Shown here one piece after another: positions 43,366-51,854 of a stretch of 64,000 bases of DNA. The translations under genes and the position numbers were made by a program. Every line of letters begins with the position of its first letter. The first letter of the stretch is position 1. Origin of the DNA: Lachnospiraceae bacterium (GTDB lineage: Bacteria > Bacillota > Clostridia > Lachnospirales > Lachnospiraceae); NCBI GenBank assembly GCA_017938405.1, contig JAGBBP010000036.1:62001-126000 (forward strand). Direction: 5' to 3'. A model generated the notes under the pieces. It did not search any database, was not told the origin of the DNA, and was given only the letters and a program-made list of their open reading frames with translations.

Positions 43366-44295
43366 TTACTCCTTATTTTCTTTCCTTCGTATTGTTTTCA
43401 TTTCCTTTGCGGACCGGACAATCATAAAGCTTGACATGAGAACCACTGCCACGCTGACGCCTCCGCCGGTAGCCGCAATCAGTATCCGCTTTTCAATCTC
43501 TGCCATTCCGGCACCGAATTCCGAAAGCATAGCGGTTTCCAAAGAAAGCATGGAGACCAACGCCGCCGATAAGGCAATAATTTTTGCCGTTAACATCACC
43601 GGACTGTTATATTTTCGGTATTTGACTACATTTACAATGGCATATACCGTAATGTAGAACGTGTACAGTGCCACCACATAAATCAGGATTCCGTGATAAA
43701 AGAATCCTTTTTCCTCAAACAATATCATTAAAACCGCTCCGGAAAGCACAATGTTCACTAACAATAAAATTGAGGAGCAAAGAATAGCCCTATGCAGTTC
43801 TCCCCTGCGATTACTTCCGATTTCATGCTTCGCCTTGTACCTTAGCAATAAAAAGCGCATTAAAGCCAGAATGCCGTAATACACCGCTAAAATCACGAAC
43901 CACATGGAATCATATAAAAAGAACATAACTGTATTGACTGCCACATACAGTATGTTGACCGCCAGCGTGGCATACAAAGAAAGCTGATTTTTAAATACGG
44001 CGTCTGTCATGTAACGGTTACCGTACTCCGTACCGGAAAACCAATCCTTGGCACGCTTCCACTGTTTCGGAAGCGTGGTGCTGCAAGCGATGGCAAGCAC
44101 CGAAACCGTATAAAAGGATATCACATACACCACGTAGGCTACCGGATGGGTTTCCATATGCTTTACAAATACAGAAACCAGAGCTGCGGCACATACGACA
44201 GTCAACAGTAAAATCAGCCAAACCGGCGGAAACAGTAAGTTCTTCCACAGTATCTTCTCTTCTTTTTTCTCGTTATTTCTATGTTTCATAATCAT
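43366..44295 (-). CDS. Polytopic membrane protein of unknown function
   Basis: A 309-residue protein with about eight hydrophobic segments from residue 20 to 295 and no enzymatic motif I recognise. It overlaps the histidine-kinase stop by four bases (ATGA), has a second ATG two codons in, and is followed at once by the small two-span gene, so it is part of the response regulator-kinase operon. It may be the output or input partner of that system. No family is recognised. Confidence 0.7.
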   Translation of the reverse strand: MIMKHRNNEKKEEKILWKNLLFPPVWLILLLTVVCAAALVSVFVKHMETHPVAYVVYVISFYTVSVLAIACSTTLPKQWKRAKDWFSGTEYGNRYMTDAVFKNQLSLYATLAVNILYVAVNTVMFFLYDSMWFVILAVYYGILALMRFLLLRYKAKHEIGSNRRGELHRAILCSSILLLVNIVLSGAVLMILFEEKGFFYHGILIYVVALYTFYITVYAIVNVVKYRKYNSPVMLTAKIIALSAALVSMLSLETAMLSEFGAGMAEIEKRILIAATGGGVSVAVVLMSSFMIVRSAKEMKTIRRKENKE

Positions 44296-45365
44296 CCCTT
44301 CGGTATCTTTACTGTAAATTCGGTGCCCTGTCCCGGTATGCTGTCCACCCGGATTTCTCCCTGCATAATGTCAATGACACGTTTCACAAGGGCAAGACCG
44401 AGGCCGTTTCCTTCCGTGGCATGGGACGTATCCCCTTGATAAAACTTATCAAAAATATGAGCCCCCACTTCCGGGGACATACCGCAACCGGTATCCGCCA
44501 CCGTGACGATGGCGTGATGTTCCGTTGTTTTCAGTTTCAAAATCACCGTTCCACCGTCCCCGGTAAACTTAAAGGCATTGGACAACAGATTGTTCCATAC
44601 CAGTGTAAGCAGCTCCTCATCCGCAGTTACGATAACACCGTCTTCTAAGTCTGTATCGATTTCGATATTCCGACGTTCCCAGACATCCTCAAACTGAAGC
44701 AGGCATTCACATAACTGTTCACTTAAATCGTATTCCGTAGCCTTCGGATAAATTTGCTGATTTTCCAAACGGTTCAGTTTTAGCATATTGGTCATCATAT
44801 TTGCCAAACGCCTTGCTCCATCGGTAACGCCCTTTGCATATTCCAGCCGCTTTTCCTCGGTCAATCCCGGAGTCTGTAACAGTGTCCCAAAATTTTGCAT
44901 TACGGCAAGCGGCGTTTTCATTTCATGAGATACGTTGGCAACAAAATCCGTCCGCAGGGTTTCCACACCGGACAGTTCCTCGGCCATCTGATTAAAGCAA
45001 CGAATGATTTCGTTAAATCCTTCATTTGCCGTAATTTCTTTGAACTGCTCAATACGCACGGTGAAGTCTCCCTGCATCATCTGTTCCGCAGCTTTCGTAA
45101 TTCGGCGTACCGGGCGGTCTACCGTAATCTTTCGCCGTATGACGTCAATCACGGCAAATAGAATACTCAGTGCCACCACATTTACAAAGGTCAATTTCGC
45201 CGCGGTACTGATGTTTTCACTGGTTAATTCCAATCCCATATTTCCGGACATAGTTCGGATAAATAACATCAGACAACAAGTAATCGGGAAAGCTATCACA
45301 AGGAAGAACAACGTATAACGACTCACTGCCTTTAAGATTTTAGGGATGCGTTTTTCATTCTTCAC
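44292..45365 (-). CDS. Sensor histidine kinase
   Basis: A 357-residue membrane kinase: two spans (about residues 14-36 and 50-70) with a very short outside loop, a HAMP domain, HisKA with the phospho-acceptor in FVANVSHEMKTPL, and an ATPase domain with LWNNLLSNAFKF (N box), DTGCGM (G1) and GNGLGLALVKR (G2). The short outside loop suggests it senses the membrane or a partner such as the downstream polytopic protein. It overlaps the response-regulator stop by four bases. Confidence 0.93.
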   Translation of the reverse strand: MKNEKRIPKILKAVSRYTLFFLVIAFPITCCLMLFIRTMSGNMGLELTSENISTAAKLTFVNVVALSILFAVIDVIRRKITVDRPVRRITKAAEQMMQGDFTVRIEQFKEITANEGFNEIIRCFNQMAEELSGVETLRTDFVANVSHEMKTPLAVMQNFGTLLQTPGLTEEKRLEYAKGVTDGARRLANMMTNMLKLNRLENQQIYPKATEYDLSEQLCECLLQFEDVWERRNIEIDTDLEDGVIVTADEELLTLVWNNLLSNAFKFTGDGGTVILKLKTTEHHAIVTVADTGCGMSPEVGAHIFDKFYQGDTSHATEGNGLGLALVKRVIDIMQGEIRVDSIPGQGTEFTVKIPKG

Positions 45366-46033
45366 TTTATCACCGCCTTATACCCGAGACCATGTACCGT
45401 TACAATCTCAAAATCCTCACAATCAGCCAGCTTTCCCCGAAGCTTTGTCATGTACACATCCACTGCCCGTGGCGTTGTCTCCGTGTCTACATCCCAAAAC
45501 TCGTCCATCAGTTGCATTCTTGTAAAGGTCTTTTTCGGGTAAGACAATAATTTATATAAAATACTGAATTCCCGGTTTGTCATCGGTATCTCTTCTTCGT
45601 TTAAATATGCCGTATGCTCGTCCGCATCCATGACAAAGCTTCCGATTTCAAGCTTACGGCTGGCCGCAATTTTCGCCCGGCGAAGTAACGCTCCGATACG
45701 AAGAAACAGCTCATCCAAATCAATGGGTTTTACCATATAGTCGTCTACGCCGATGCGGAAGCCCCGCTGTTTTGACGCCATATCGTCTCTGGCGGTCATA
45801 AACAGAATCGGAATGTTCTCGTTCTGGGTTCGGACAGTTCTGGCAAATTCAAATCCGTCTGTTCCCGGCATCATAATATCCGAAATAATCAAATCAAACA
45901 TCGTCTCATACAACGCATCATAGGCCTCGTTGGCATTTAAGCATCCTACTGCCTCATAACCGCTGTGATTTAAAAACGAGCACACCGTCTTATTTAAATC
46001 CTTATCATCCTCAACTACCAAAATCTTAAACAT
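45362..46033 (-). CDS. OmpR/PhoB-family response regulator
   Basis: A 223-residue regulator with receiver domain (VVEDDKDLN acidic pocket, phospho-acceptor Asp in LIISDIMMPGTDG, conserved Lys in DDYMVKPI) and a winged-helix DNA-binding domain (about 130-223; MTNREFSILYKLL, TPRAVDVYMTKLRGKL). SD GGAGGAG before ATG 46033. It starts the operon regulator-kinase-membrane protein-small membrane protein. Confidence 0.94.
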   Translation of the reverse strand: MFKILVVEDDKDLNKTVCSFLNHSGYEAVGCLNANEAYDALYETMFDLIISDIMMPGTDGFEFARTVRTQNENIPILFMTARDDMASKQRGFRIGVDDYMVKPIDLDELFLRIGALLRRAKIAASRKLEIGSFVMDADEHTAYLNEEEIPMTNREFSILYKLLSYPKKTFTRMQLMDEFWDVDTETTPRAVDVYMTKLRGKLADCEDFEIVTVHGLGYKAVIK

Positions 46034-46115
46034 GAACACTCCTCCGTTTCTATAGGATTCCTACCAACAGAATACCACAGAAATGTTAAAGTTTTGTTTC
46101 TGTTTTTGATATTTT

Positions 46116-47681
46116 TTACAGCATCGGAGCAAAAATCCGTACTACCGCGCAAATAAAACGCTGTAAAAGATTAGTTTTTAACATTTTCGGTGTCACTTCG
46201 ATGCATTTAGTAAGTGTCTCTTCCATATCTGCTTTCAGAGATTTTAATGCATCACAACGGTACATCCACACCCCGTTTTCGAAATGATGCACCAGACTTC
46301 GGTAATCTAAATTAATGGTTCCGATCATGGCATAGGCATCATCCGCCAAATAGCTCTTTGCATGCAAAAAGCCCGGCTCATATTCATATATCTTTACCCC
46401 TGCCGCCATTAAACGAGGATAAAAGCTTCTTGTCATGGCAAATACCAGTTTTTTGTCCGGCACATGAGGCACCATAATTCGTACATCCACACCCCGCAGT
46501 GCCGCATTTTCAAAATCGGTACACAAATCATTGTCAATAATAAGATAAGGGGACGTCATCCATGCATACTCTGTTGCACCGGAAAGTAAATTCTGAATCA
46601 CGCTCTTTCCGACTCTTCTCTCGTAAATCGGATGAGGGCCATCTCCGAACGGAATCAGATACCCCGGTTCCGAAATCTCCGACTGCACCGGGTACAAATC
46701 TTCTCTTACAGGCGGCAATTTCCGTACATTGATACCAAAATCCACAAGAAACAGCTTCGTCAACTCCCATACCGCCTCACCTTCCAGGCGAATTGCGGTG
46801 TCTTTCCAGTGGCCGTGTTTTACAATTTCGTTAATGTATTCATCTGCAAGATTAATTCCGCCGGTATACCCTGTTTTTCCGTCAATCACCAAGATTTTGC
46901 GATGGCTGCGGTTGTTAAACTCACTATCTGCCTGACCTCGCAACCTTGAAAACGGGGTCGCCTCAATGCCATATCTACGCAAAATTTTATGATAATCCCC
47001 CGGCAAGGTCATCATACAGCCGATATCGTCATACAACACTTTGACTTCCACTCCAGCAGCAGCCTTTTTCTTTAAAATATCTAAAATGGAATTCCAGAAC
47101 TTTCCTTCTTCCACAATAAAATATTCCATATAGATAAATTTTTCTGCCGTTTCCAAGTCGGTAATCATACGCCGGAACATGTCTTCTCCCAGCGGAAAAT
47201 ATTCCTGTTTCGTATCGGCAAACAAGTGGGTATCCGCAATGTTACAAAGCATTTTTGCCTGTGTGGCAGCCGTAGGGTTTTCTTTATGAAGCTTTGCAAA
47301 TAATTCACTGTCGTCCTGTTTGTATGTATGTCGCCTCATTTCGGTTAACCGCTTCACAAACTTTCTCTGTAATTTTCTGGAGTAGAACATAAAATAAAGC
47401 ATAAATCCCGCAACCGGAACAATTAATACGACCAACAGCCACGGTACTTTATAATCCGGGTTGTCATCGGATGCAATAATCCGAATCACACAAAAGATTT
47501 CCGTTGCCCATGCCGCCAGATAAAAATACGGAACATAATAACACAATGCCGCCACAATTCCAATGACAGCCAGTACCTCAAATAACGTAATAAATACTGC
47601 AATAATGTACCGGACCGGAATATAGTTAATTTCACGTTCCACTTTCTTTTGGTTTACATCATATGTAATTGTTTTCTTCAT
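46116..47681 (-). CDS. cls: Cardiolipin synthase
   Basis: Phospholipase-D-type enzyme joining two phosphatidylglycerols. Two N-terminal membrane spans (about 30-75) precede two HKD motifs, SHRKILVIDGKTGYTGGIN and LHAKSYLADDAYAMIGTINLD. The length of 521 residues is typical. The ATG at 47681 with GAGGTG is preferred to the GTG at 47693. It is probably a single gene. Confidence 0.94.
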   Translation of the reverse strand: MKKTITYDVNQKKVEREINYIPVRYIIAVFITLFEVLAVIGIVAALCYYVPYFYLAAWATEIFCVIRIIASDDNPDYKVPWLLVVLIVPVAGFMLYFMFYSRKLQRKFVKRLTEMRRHTYKQDDSELFAKLHKENPTAATQAKMLCNIADTHLFADTKQEYFPLGEDMFRRMITDLETAEKFIYMEYFIVEEGKFWNSILDILKKKAAAGVEVKVLYDDIGCMMTLPGDYHKILRRYGIEATPFSRLRGQADSEFNNRSHRKILVIDGKTGYTGGINLADEYINEIVKHGHWKDTAIRLEGEAVWELTKLFLVDFGINVRKLPPVREDLYPVQSEISEPGYLIPFGDGPHPIYERRVGKSVIQNLLSGATEYAWMTSPYLIIDNDLCTDFENAALRGVDVRIMVPHVPDKKLVFAMTRSFYPRLMAAGVKIYEYEPGFLHAKSYLADDAYAMIGTINLDYRSLVHHFENGVWMYRCDALKSLKADMEETLTKCIEVTPKMLKTNLLQRFICAVVRIFAPML

Positions 47682-47705
47682 ACCGCACCTCACAAATCCG
47701 ACAAT

Positions 47706-47731
47706 AGCGAGATGCCTTCTGACACCTCGCT
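47706..47731. repeat. Inverted repeat downstream of the 72-aa gene
   Basis: AGCGAG (47706-47711) and CTCGCT (47726-47731) frame 14 bases; G-T pairs can extend the stem. It may be a weak terminator for the 47803 gene, but no T run follows. Confidence 0.35.
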
Positions 47732-47802
47732 GATTGGTCTGACTGAATCGTTCCTTTATTTTGGGTCTTGTTTTCCATCGATGATTCTGTCACCTTATGC
47801 TC

Positions 47803-48021
47803 TTACTTTTCTCCGGAAAGTCTCTTCTTCGCTTCTTCTACGGTTTCACCTTCTTTGGTAAAAAGCTTTTCGACACACTTATCGGTTACCTTATTGAATC
47901 CGTCCACAGCACTCTTTTCGATTTTCTTATAACCGGATACCACACCGTTCTCAATCTTCTTATACCCATCCACTACTGCATCTGCGATTTTTTCATTTGC
48001 TTCTACAAACTTATTAGCCAT
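47803..48021 (-). CDS. Small soluble protein with DGYKKIE repeats
   Basis: A 72-residue hydrophilic, probably coiled protein. A unit of about 11 residues is repeated three times (VVDGYKKIENG, VVSGYKKIEKS, AVDGFNKVTDK), then a conserved-looking end, FTKEGETVEEAKKRL. There is no membrane segment. The ATG at 48021 has AAGGAG eight bases away. Its promoter block (48047-48124) is almost identical to that of the 49655 gene. Similar small proteins are common in Lachnospiraceae, as I recall; function unknown. Confidence 0.75.
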   Translation of the reverse strand: MANKFVEANEKIADAVVDGYKKIENGVVSGYKKIEKSAVDGFNKVTDKCVEKLFTKEGETVEEAKKRLSGEK

Positions 48022-48046
48022 TTTACTTTTCTCCTTTTCTTTTTTA

Positions 48047-48124
48047 TTGTTTTGTTTCATTTGATGAGTTCATGTTAACGAAGGATTGTTGGAAAAAAAT
48101 TTAAAAATTGTTTCTGAAATATTA
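48047..48124 (-). promoter_or_regulatory. Conserved promoter block, copy A (72-aa gene)
   Basis: About 78 bases aligned with 50062-50140: shared TTTCAGAAACA, CCAACAA, CGTTA and ATGAACTCATCAAATGAAAC (minus strand). No TTGACA/TATAAT pair; a AAAT..N..CGTTA arrangement recalls ECF-sigma promoters. Confidence 0.6.
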
Positions 48125-48146
48125 ATATTAAAATTTCCTATAAAGT

Positions 48147-48183
48147 ACAAAAACCGGTGTCTGCTTTCCATGCAAACACCGGT
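48147..48183 (-). terminator. Terminator of the chemoreceptor gene
   Basis: ACCGGTGT (48153-48160) and ACACCGGT (48176-48183) form a perfect 8-bp stem; on the minus strand TTTTTG follows. Confidence 0.8.
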
Positions 48184-48206
48184 CTTTCTGTGATTCGTCT
48201 TTTCTG

Positions 48207-49508
48207 TTATACAATAATTTTTTCTTTAATGGAGTCCTCACTGAACTCTTTGATGTACCCAATCAGTTCCTCAGAAACATTTACAACTACCTCGGTTGCA
48301 CGGTTGCATTCGTTTACAATCTGTCTGAATTCTTCCATGTTTTCCGTTGTAACTTCAGCACTCTGTGCATTTTGCTGTGCAGCAGTTGCCAGCTCATCAA
48401 TACCGGTTTCAATCACGGTCTTATGTACATTCAAATCATCTACTTCACCGGTAATCTCTTTTATGGAAGAACTTACTTTTTCGATTTCCTGATTGAGCGA
48501 TCCGAAAATTTCTTCCGTTTCCCGTATCTTTTCATTCTGCTTTAAAAATGCTTCCGACACTTCCTTTGTAATCTCTACACTGACTGCGGAATTTTCCAAA
48601 AGTGCCGCTACCACAGCCTCAATCTGCTGTGTAGATTCCCTGGACTGGTCCGCCAGCGCACGAATCTCGTCCGCAACAACCGCAAACCCCTTTCCGTGTT
48701 CTCCTGCTCTTGCTGCTTCAATACTTGCATTTAACGCAAGGAGGTTTGTCTGTCCGGATATGCCGGCAATAATCTCTGTTGCCGTACGAATCTTCTGTGC
48801 GGACTCATTGGTGAGTTCAGTCTGCTGCCTTACATTTTCCACGGACTCACTGCTCTTTTGGCTAATGGAAACAAGCTCACCTAAAATCTTCTCCACCGCT
48901 TCATCATACTGTTTCATGATTCCGGCACTTTCCGCCAAAGATTCTACATTTACCGAAATTTTCTCAATAGCAACACTGATGGCATTGATTTTATCCTTCA
49001 TATCCGAAGTCCGGTCAGCCTGTAATGTGGTATTGGACGCAATGGTATCCACTTCCTCTCCGGTCTGCTCTACCGCTTGTTCCATACTGTTAAAGATATC
49101 GGTAAAACTTTTTGACACTTCACTAAGTTCCCCGGACGCGGTACGAATGCCGGTGATTACAGTACCGATGGAAGAAAACATATCCTGGATGTAACGTGCC
49201 ATTTCACCGATTTCATCATTTCTTTGTGCCAGTTTATCTGCTCCCTTATCAAGCTTCTCGTCTGTCGAATCTTTCAGTCCGCTGAAAATCTGAACAAATT
49301 TCCCCACAATAAAGCGAACCACCATAAAAATACCGCCTAAGATAAACAAAAGCACGCCAACGATAGATATCGAAGCCAGTGTTGAATTTATCGTACCCTT
49401 TTCCACTAACTTTAAAATAAAGATGACCCAACCTACAATCGCAAGAAAACATACGGACATTCCTAAAATCAGTTTCCGAAGCAACGTTTTTTTCTTCTTT
49501 ACATCCAT
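48207..49508 (-). CDS. Methyl-accepting chemotaxis protein without large sensor domain
   Basis: A 433-residue receptor. Two membrane spans (about residues 10-32 and 40-62) are separated by under ten residues, so there is no outside ligand domain. A HAMP-like linker leads to a long coiled-coil signalling domain with the hairpin tip [35 protein letters not shown]. It should couple to CheA/CheW; no che genes are in the window. SD GGAGG. It may sense a membrane or cytoplasmic signal. Single gene. Confidence 0.92.
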   Translation of the reverse strand: MDVKKKKTLLRKLILGMSVCFLAIVGWVIFILKLVEKGTINSTLASISIVGVLLFILGGIFMVVRFIVGKFVQIFSGLKDSTDEKLDKGADKLAQRNDEIGEMARYIQDMFSSIGTVITGIRTASGELSEVSKSFTDIFNSMEQAVEQTGEEVDTIASNTTLQADRTSDMKDKINAISVAIEKISVNVESLAESAGIMKQYDEAVEKILGELVSISQKSSESVENVRQQTELTNESAQKIRTATEIIAGISGQTNLLALNASIEAARAGEHGKGFAVVADEIRALADQSRESTQQIEAVVAALLENSAVSVEITKEVSEAFLKQNEKIRETEEIFGSLNQEIEKVSSSIKEITGEVDDLNVHKTVIETGIDELATAAQQNAQSAEVTTENMEEFRQIVNECNRATEVVVNVSEELIGYIKEFSEDSIKEKIIV

Positions 49509-49580
49509 AACTTTATCCTCCGTTTTATATGATTACCTATTTCTAGTAATTATTATAGCAGATTTCTTTTAAAATGCCAT

Positions 49581-49620
49581 AAAAACTTTCGAAAATCAGC
49601 TTGTTTTTCGAAAGTTTTTA
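49581..49620. terminator. Bidirectional terminator after the 121-aa gene
   Basis: ACTTTCGAAAA (49585-49595) and TTTTCGAAAGT (49605-49615) form an 11-bp stem with T runs on both strands. Confidence 0.85.
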
Positions 49621-49654
49621 TAAAAATATATAAATCTTCTATCAATTTATTTCT

Positions 49655-50020
49655 TTACTCTTCCATCAGTTTATCACTAAGCTTAATAATCTCTTCCGCA
49701 TACTTTTCCTTACGGGAGCCAAGAATCTTCTTATACAGCGGATAATTGATAAGTGTCACTGCTAAACCGATGACTCCGATTACCACTCCGGGAATCATGG
49801 CATCTCCCATACCGAGAGTCTCACCCAAGTCTGTCATTACAAGGCTCATACCGCTTCCCATAATGATTGCACCGATGCTACCAAACACATACGCAAATAC
49901 ATTTGCCGGTGCCTTTACCTTCTTGTCCAGTTCCTTTAACTCGTCAAGTTTCGTGCTTTCCTTCTCCGTATACTGGCTGCGAATCTTCTGTACCAAAAAC
50001 TCCTGATCATTCTTGTTCAT
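49655..50020 (-). CDS. Small two-span membrane protein, paralogue of the 43.0-kb gene
   Basis: A 121-residue protein: charged N-terminus (FLVQKIRSQYTEK, LDELKELDKKVK), two spans (about residues 42-62 and 73-95), and EEIIKLSDKLMEE at the end. It is the same family as the protein at 42982-43359. Function unknown. SD GGAGG. It has its own conserved promoter block (50062-50140) shared with the 72-residue gene and a strong terminator. Confidence 0.78.
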   Translation of the reverse strand: MNKNDQEFLVQKIRSQYTEKESTKLDELKELDKKVKAPANVFAYVFGSIGAIIMGSGMSLVMTDLGETLGMGDAMIPGVVIGVIGLAVTLINYPLYKKILGSRKEKYAEEIIKLSDKLMEE

Positions 50021-50061
50021 TTTTTTGTCCTCCGTTTGTGTTTTTTCTTTTTGTTTACTTG

Positions 50062-50140
50062 TTGCTTTGTTTCATTTGATGAGTTCATTCTAACGGGGAT
50101 TTGTTGGGGAAAGTTTTAAGAAATGTTTCTGAAATATTAA
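50062..50140 (-). promoter_or_regulatory. Conserved promoter block, copy B (121-aa gene)
   Basis: See the block at 48047-48124; about 80 percent identity by eye over 78 bases between two otherwise unrelated genes. Confidence 0.6.
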
Positions 50141-50166
50141 AAATGCGAATGTTTTTGTTTTTCCAA

Positions 50167-50211
50167 AGAAAAAAGCCCCGGACATTTACATTTTGTAAAA
50201 GCCCGAGGCTT
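50167..50211 (-). terminator. Terminator of the aminotransferase gene
   Basis: AAGCCCCGG (50173-50181) and CCCGAGGCTT (50202-50211) pair with one G-U; a T run follows on the minus strand. Confidence 0.78.
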
Positions 50212-50227
50212 ACGATTCCAAACAGTA

Positions 50228-51427
50228 TTACTCTACATCCTTAATAAACTGCTCAATACGATCCAAGCCCTTCTTAATCTGGCCCATGGAAATCGCATAA
50301 GACAAACGGATGTGGTCATCAAAACCGAAGTCCGCACACGGAATAACCGCGGTCATGTAGTCCTCAATGAGAATCTTTGCAAGCTTGCCTACATCGCCGA
50401 TTTTCTCACCCTTGTAGGATTTAAGAAGAAGCTTACTTACATCTACGAATACATAGAACGCACCCAGCGGCTTTAAGGCATCCACCAAATCCATCTTGGA
50501 CACGCGCTCGTACATGTAAATACGACGCTTATCGAACTCCTTGTTCATCTCCTGTACCGTATCCTGCGGTCCTAAAAGTGCCTCTACGGTTGCCTTCTGT
50601 GCAATGGAGTTCGGGTTGGAGGTCTGATGGCTCTGTACACTACCCATGAGCTTTGCAATCTCAGCAGAGGAACCGGTGTAACCGATTCTCCAACCGGTCA
50701 TAGCGTAGCTCTTTGCTACACCGCTACAGGTAATGGTTCTCTTATAAATCTCCTCGTTTAAGGAAGCGATGCTGACAGCCTCGTATCCCTCGTAAATAAG
50801 GTTTTCATACATTTCGTCCGCTACACAGTAGATGTCCTTCTCAACAATAACCTTCGCAAGTGCTTCCAACTCCTCACGGGTATAAATCATACCGGTCGGG
50901 TTGTTCGGGGTGTTAAGTACTACTGCCTTGGTGTTCTCGGTGCATGCGGCAGCCAGCTGCTCCGCGGTCATCTTGTAGCCCTGCTCCTTCCCGCAACGAA
51001 CAATCACCGGTACACCGTCCGCCAGACGAACGATTTCCGGATAGCTTAACCAGAACGGTGCCGGGATAATTACCTCATCCCCCGGATTTAAAATAGCAGA
51101 AAAAATATTGGTTAAAGAATGCTTACCTCCGTTACTAACCACAATCTGATTCGGCTCATAATGAAGTTTATTAAAAGTCTCGAACTTCTTGCAGATTGCC
51201 TGCTTTAACTCTACCGTACCTGCAGCCGGGGTATACTTGGTAAAACCGGCATGAATCGCATGAATTGCAGCATCACAGATATTCTCCGGGGTATTGAAAT
51301 CCGGCTCACCTGCGCCGAATCCTACAACATCCAGGCCCTTTGCCTTTAATTCATTTGCCTTTGCGGTAATTGCAAGTGTAGAGGAAGGCTTTACAGCCTG
51401 CGCTTTTCTAGATAACGTAAGTGCCAT
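50228..51427 (-). CDS. aspB: Pyridoxal-phosphate aminotransferase (aspartate aminotransferase type)
   Basis: A class I fold aminotransferase, probably aspartate/oxaloacetate. The 399-residue protein carries GFGAGEPDFNTPENI, VLNTPNNPTGMIYTREEL, the PLP lysine in SGVAKSYAMTGWRIGYT, and the terminal arginine region HIRLSYA. The length and SGVAKSYAMTGWR match the I-gamma (AspB) subgroup. SD GGAGAG. It has its own promoter, with a TTGTAT-N6-ATACAA-type operator in the leader, and its own terminator. Confidence 0.92.
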   Translation of the reverse strand: MALTLSRKAQAVKPSSTLAITAKANELKAKGLDVVGFGAGEPDFNTPENICDAAIHAIHAGFTKYTPAAGTVELKQAICKKFETFNKLHYEPNQIVVSNGGKHSLTNIFSAILNPGDEVIIPAPFWLSYPEIVRLADGVPVIVRCGKEQGYKMTAEQLAAACTENTKAVVLNTPNNPTGMIYTREELEALAKVIVEKDIYCVADEMYENLIYEGYEAVSIASLNEEIYKRTITCSGVAKSYAMTGWRIGYTGSSAEIAKLMGSVQSHQTSNPNSIAQKATVEALLGPQDTVQEMNKEFDKRRIYMYERVSKMDLVDALKPLGAFYVFVDVSKLLLKSYKGEKIGDVGKLAKILIEDYMTAVIPCADFGFDDHIRLSYAISMGQIKKGLDRIEQFIKDVE

Positions 51428-51458
51428 ATCTTATCTCTCCTTCAAAGTACTGTGCAAA

Positions 51459-51476
51459 ATGTATCATTGTATACAA
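51459..51476. promoter_or_regulatory. Predicted operator in the aminotransferase leader
   Basis: ATGTAT (51459-51464) and ATACAA (51471-51476) match the TTGTAT-N6-ATACAA motif of ddh and the acetyltransferase with one mismatch. Here it lies about 20 bases downstream of the -10 box, a repressing position. Confidence 0.5.
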
Positions 51477-51497
51477 TCGCACAGAGTATTCTAATGT

Positions 51498-51526
51498 ATT
51501 GTAATATATGATAAGAAAAATTGCAA
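51498..51526 (-). promoter_or_regulatory. Aminotransferase promoter
   Basis: Minus-strand TTGCAA (51521-51526) and TACAAT (51498-51503), 17 bases apart. Confidence 0.62.
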
Positions 51527-51607
51527 GTGTTATTTTGTAAAACTGGAAATCTTTTCTTTCAAAGGGCCAAACGCAGAAAATGCACATCATTTTTATTTGC
51601 ATCAAGG

Positions 51608-51802
51608 CCTCCTCCTAGCGGTTCTTTAGTTGTCGAAAAAAAGGGCACTGTCACCATTCTAAAAAGAACCTTAAAGCAACGTCAGCACTTGGCGAGGTAG
51701 TTTCGAGCCTAGTACTGCTACGTTGCTGCAAGAGCGAGAGCGGGTTCTTGTAGAATGGTAACAGTGCTCCTTTTGGACGACTTTAGAACCGTTTGGAGGA
51801 GG
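51608..51802. repeat. Large hairpin repeat element, copy 2
   Basis: A 195-base element. Outer arms pair over nearly 50 positions with few interruptions (CCTCCTCC at 51608-51615 with GGAGGAGG at 51795-51802, then CGGTTCT/AGAACCG, CACTGT/ACAGTG, ACCATTCTA/TAGAATGGT). The core at 51663-51754 matches copy 1 (21462-21555) at about 80 percent. Helices GAACC/GGTTC and GCAACGT/ACGTTGC replace GGAAAC/GTTTCC and GAAACGT/ACGTTTC of copy 1, that is, both strands change together. It lies between the rny terminator and the aminotransferase promoter. Confidence 0.8.
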
Positions 51803-51811
51803 AATAGACAC

Positions 51812-51848
51812 TAAAAAAGGGCCGCGCATTTCTGCGTCAGCCCTTCTT
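51812..51848 (-). terminator. Terminator of rny
   Basis: AAGGGC and GCCCTT arms with an inner CGCA/TGCG stem, followed by TTTTTT on the minus strand. Confidence 0.8.
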
Positions 51849-51854
51849 CTGTCA

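Noticed and set aside
21390-51802. The two hairpin elements as a MITE or insertion-sequence remnant.
   Set aside because: The terminal repeats of the two copies differ completely, no target duplication is visible and no transposase fragment is present; a structured RNA fits better, but a mobile origin is not excluded.
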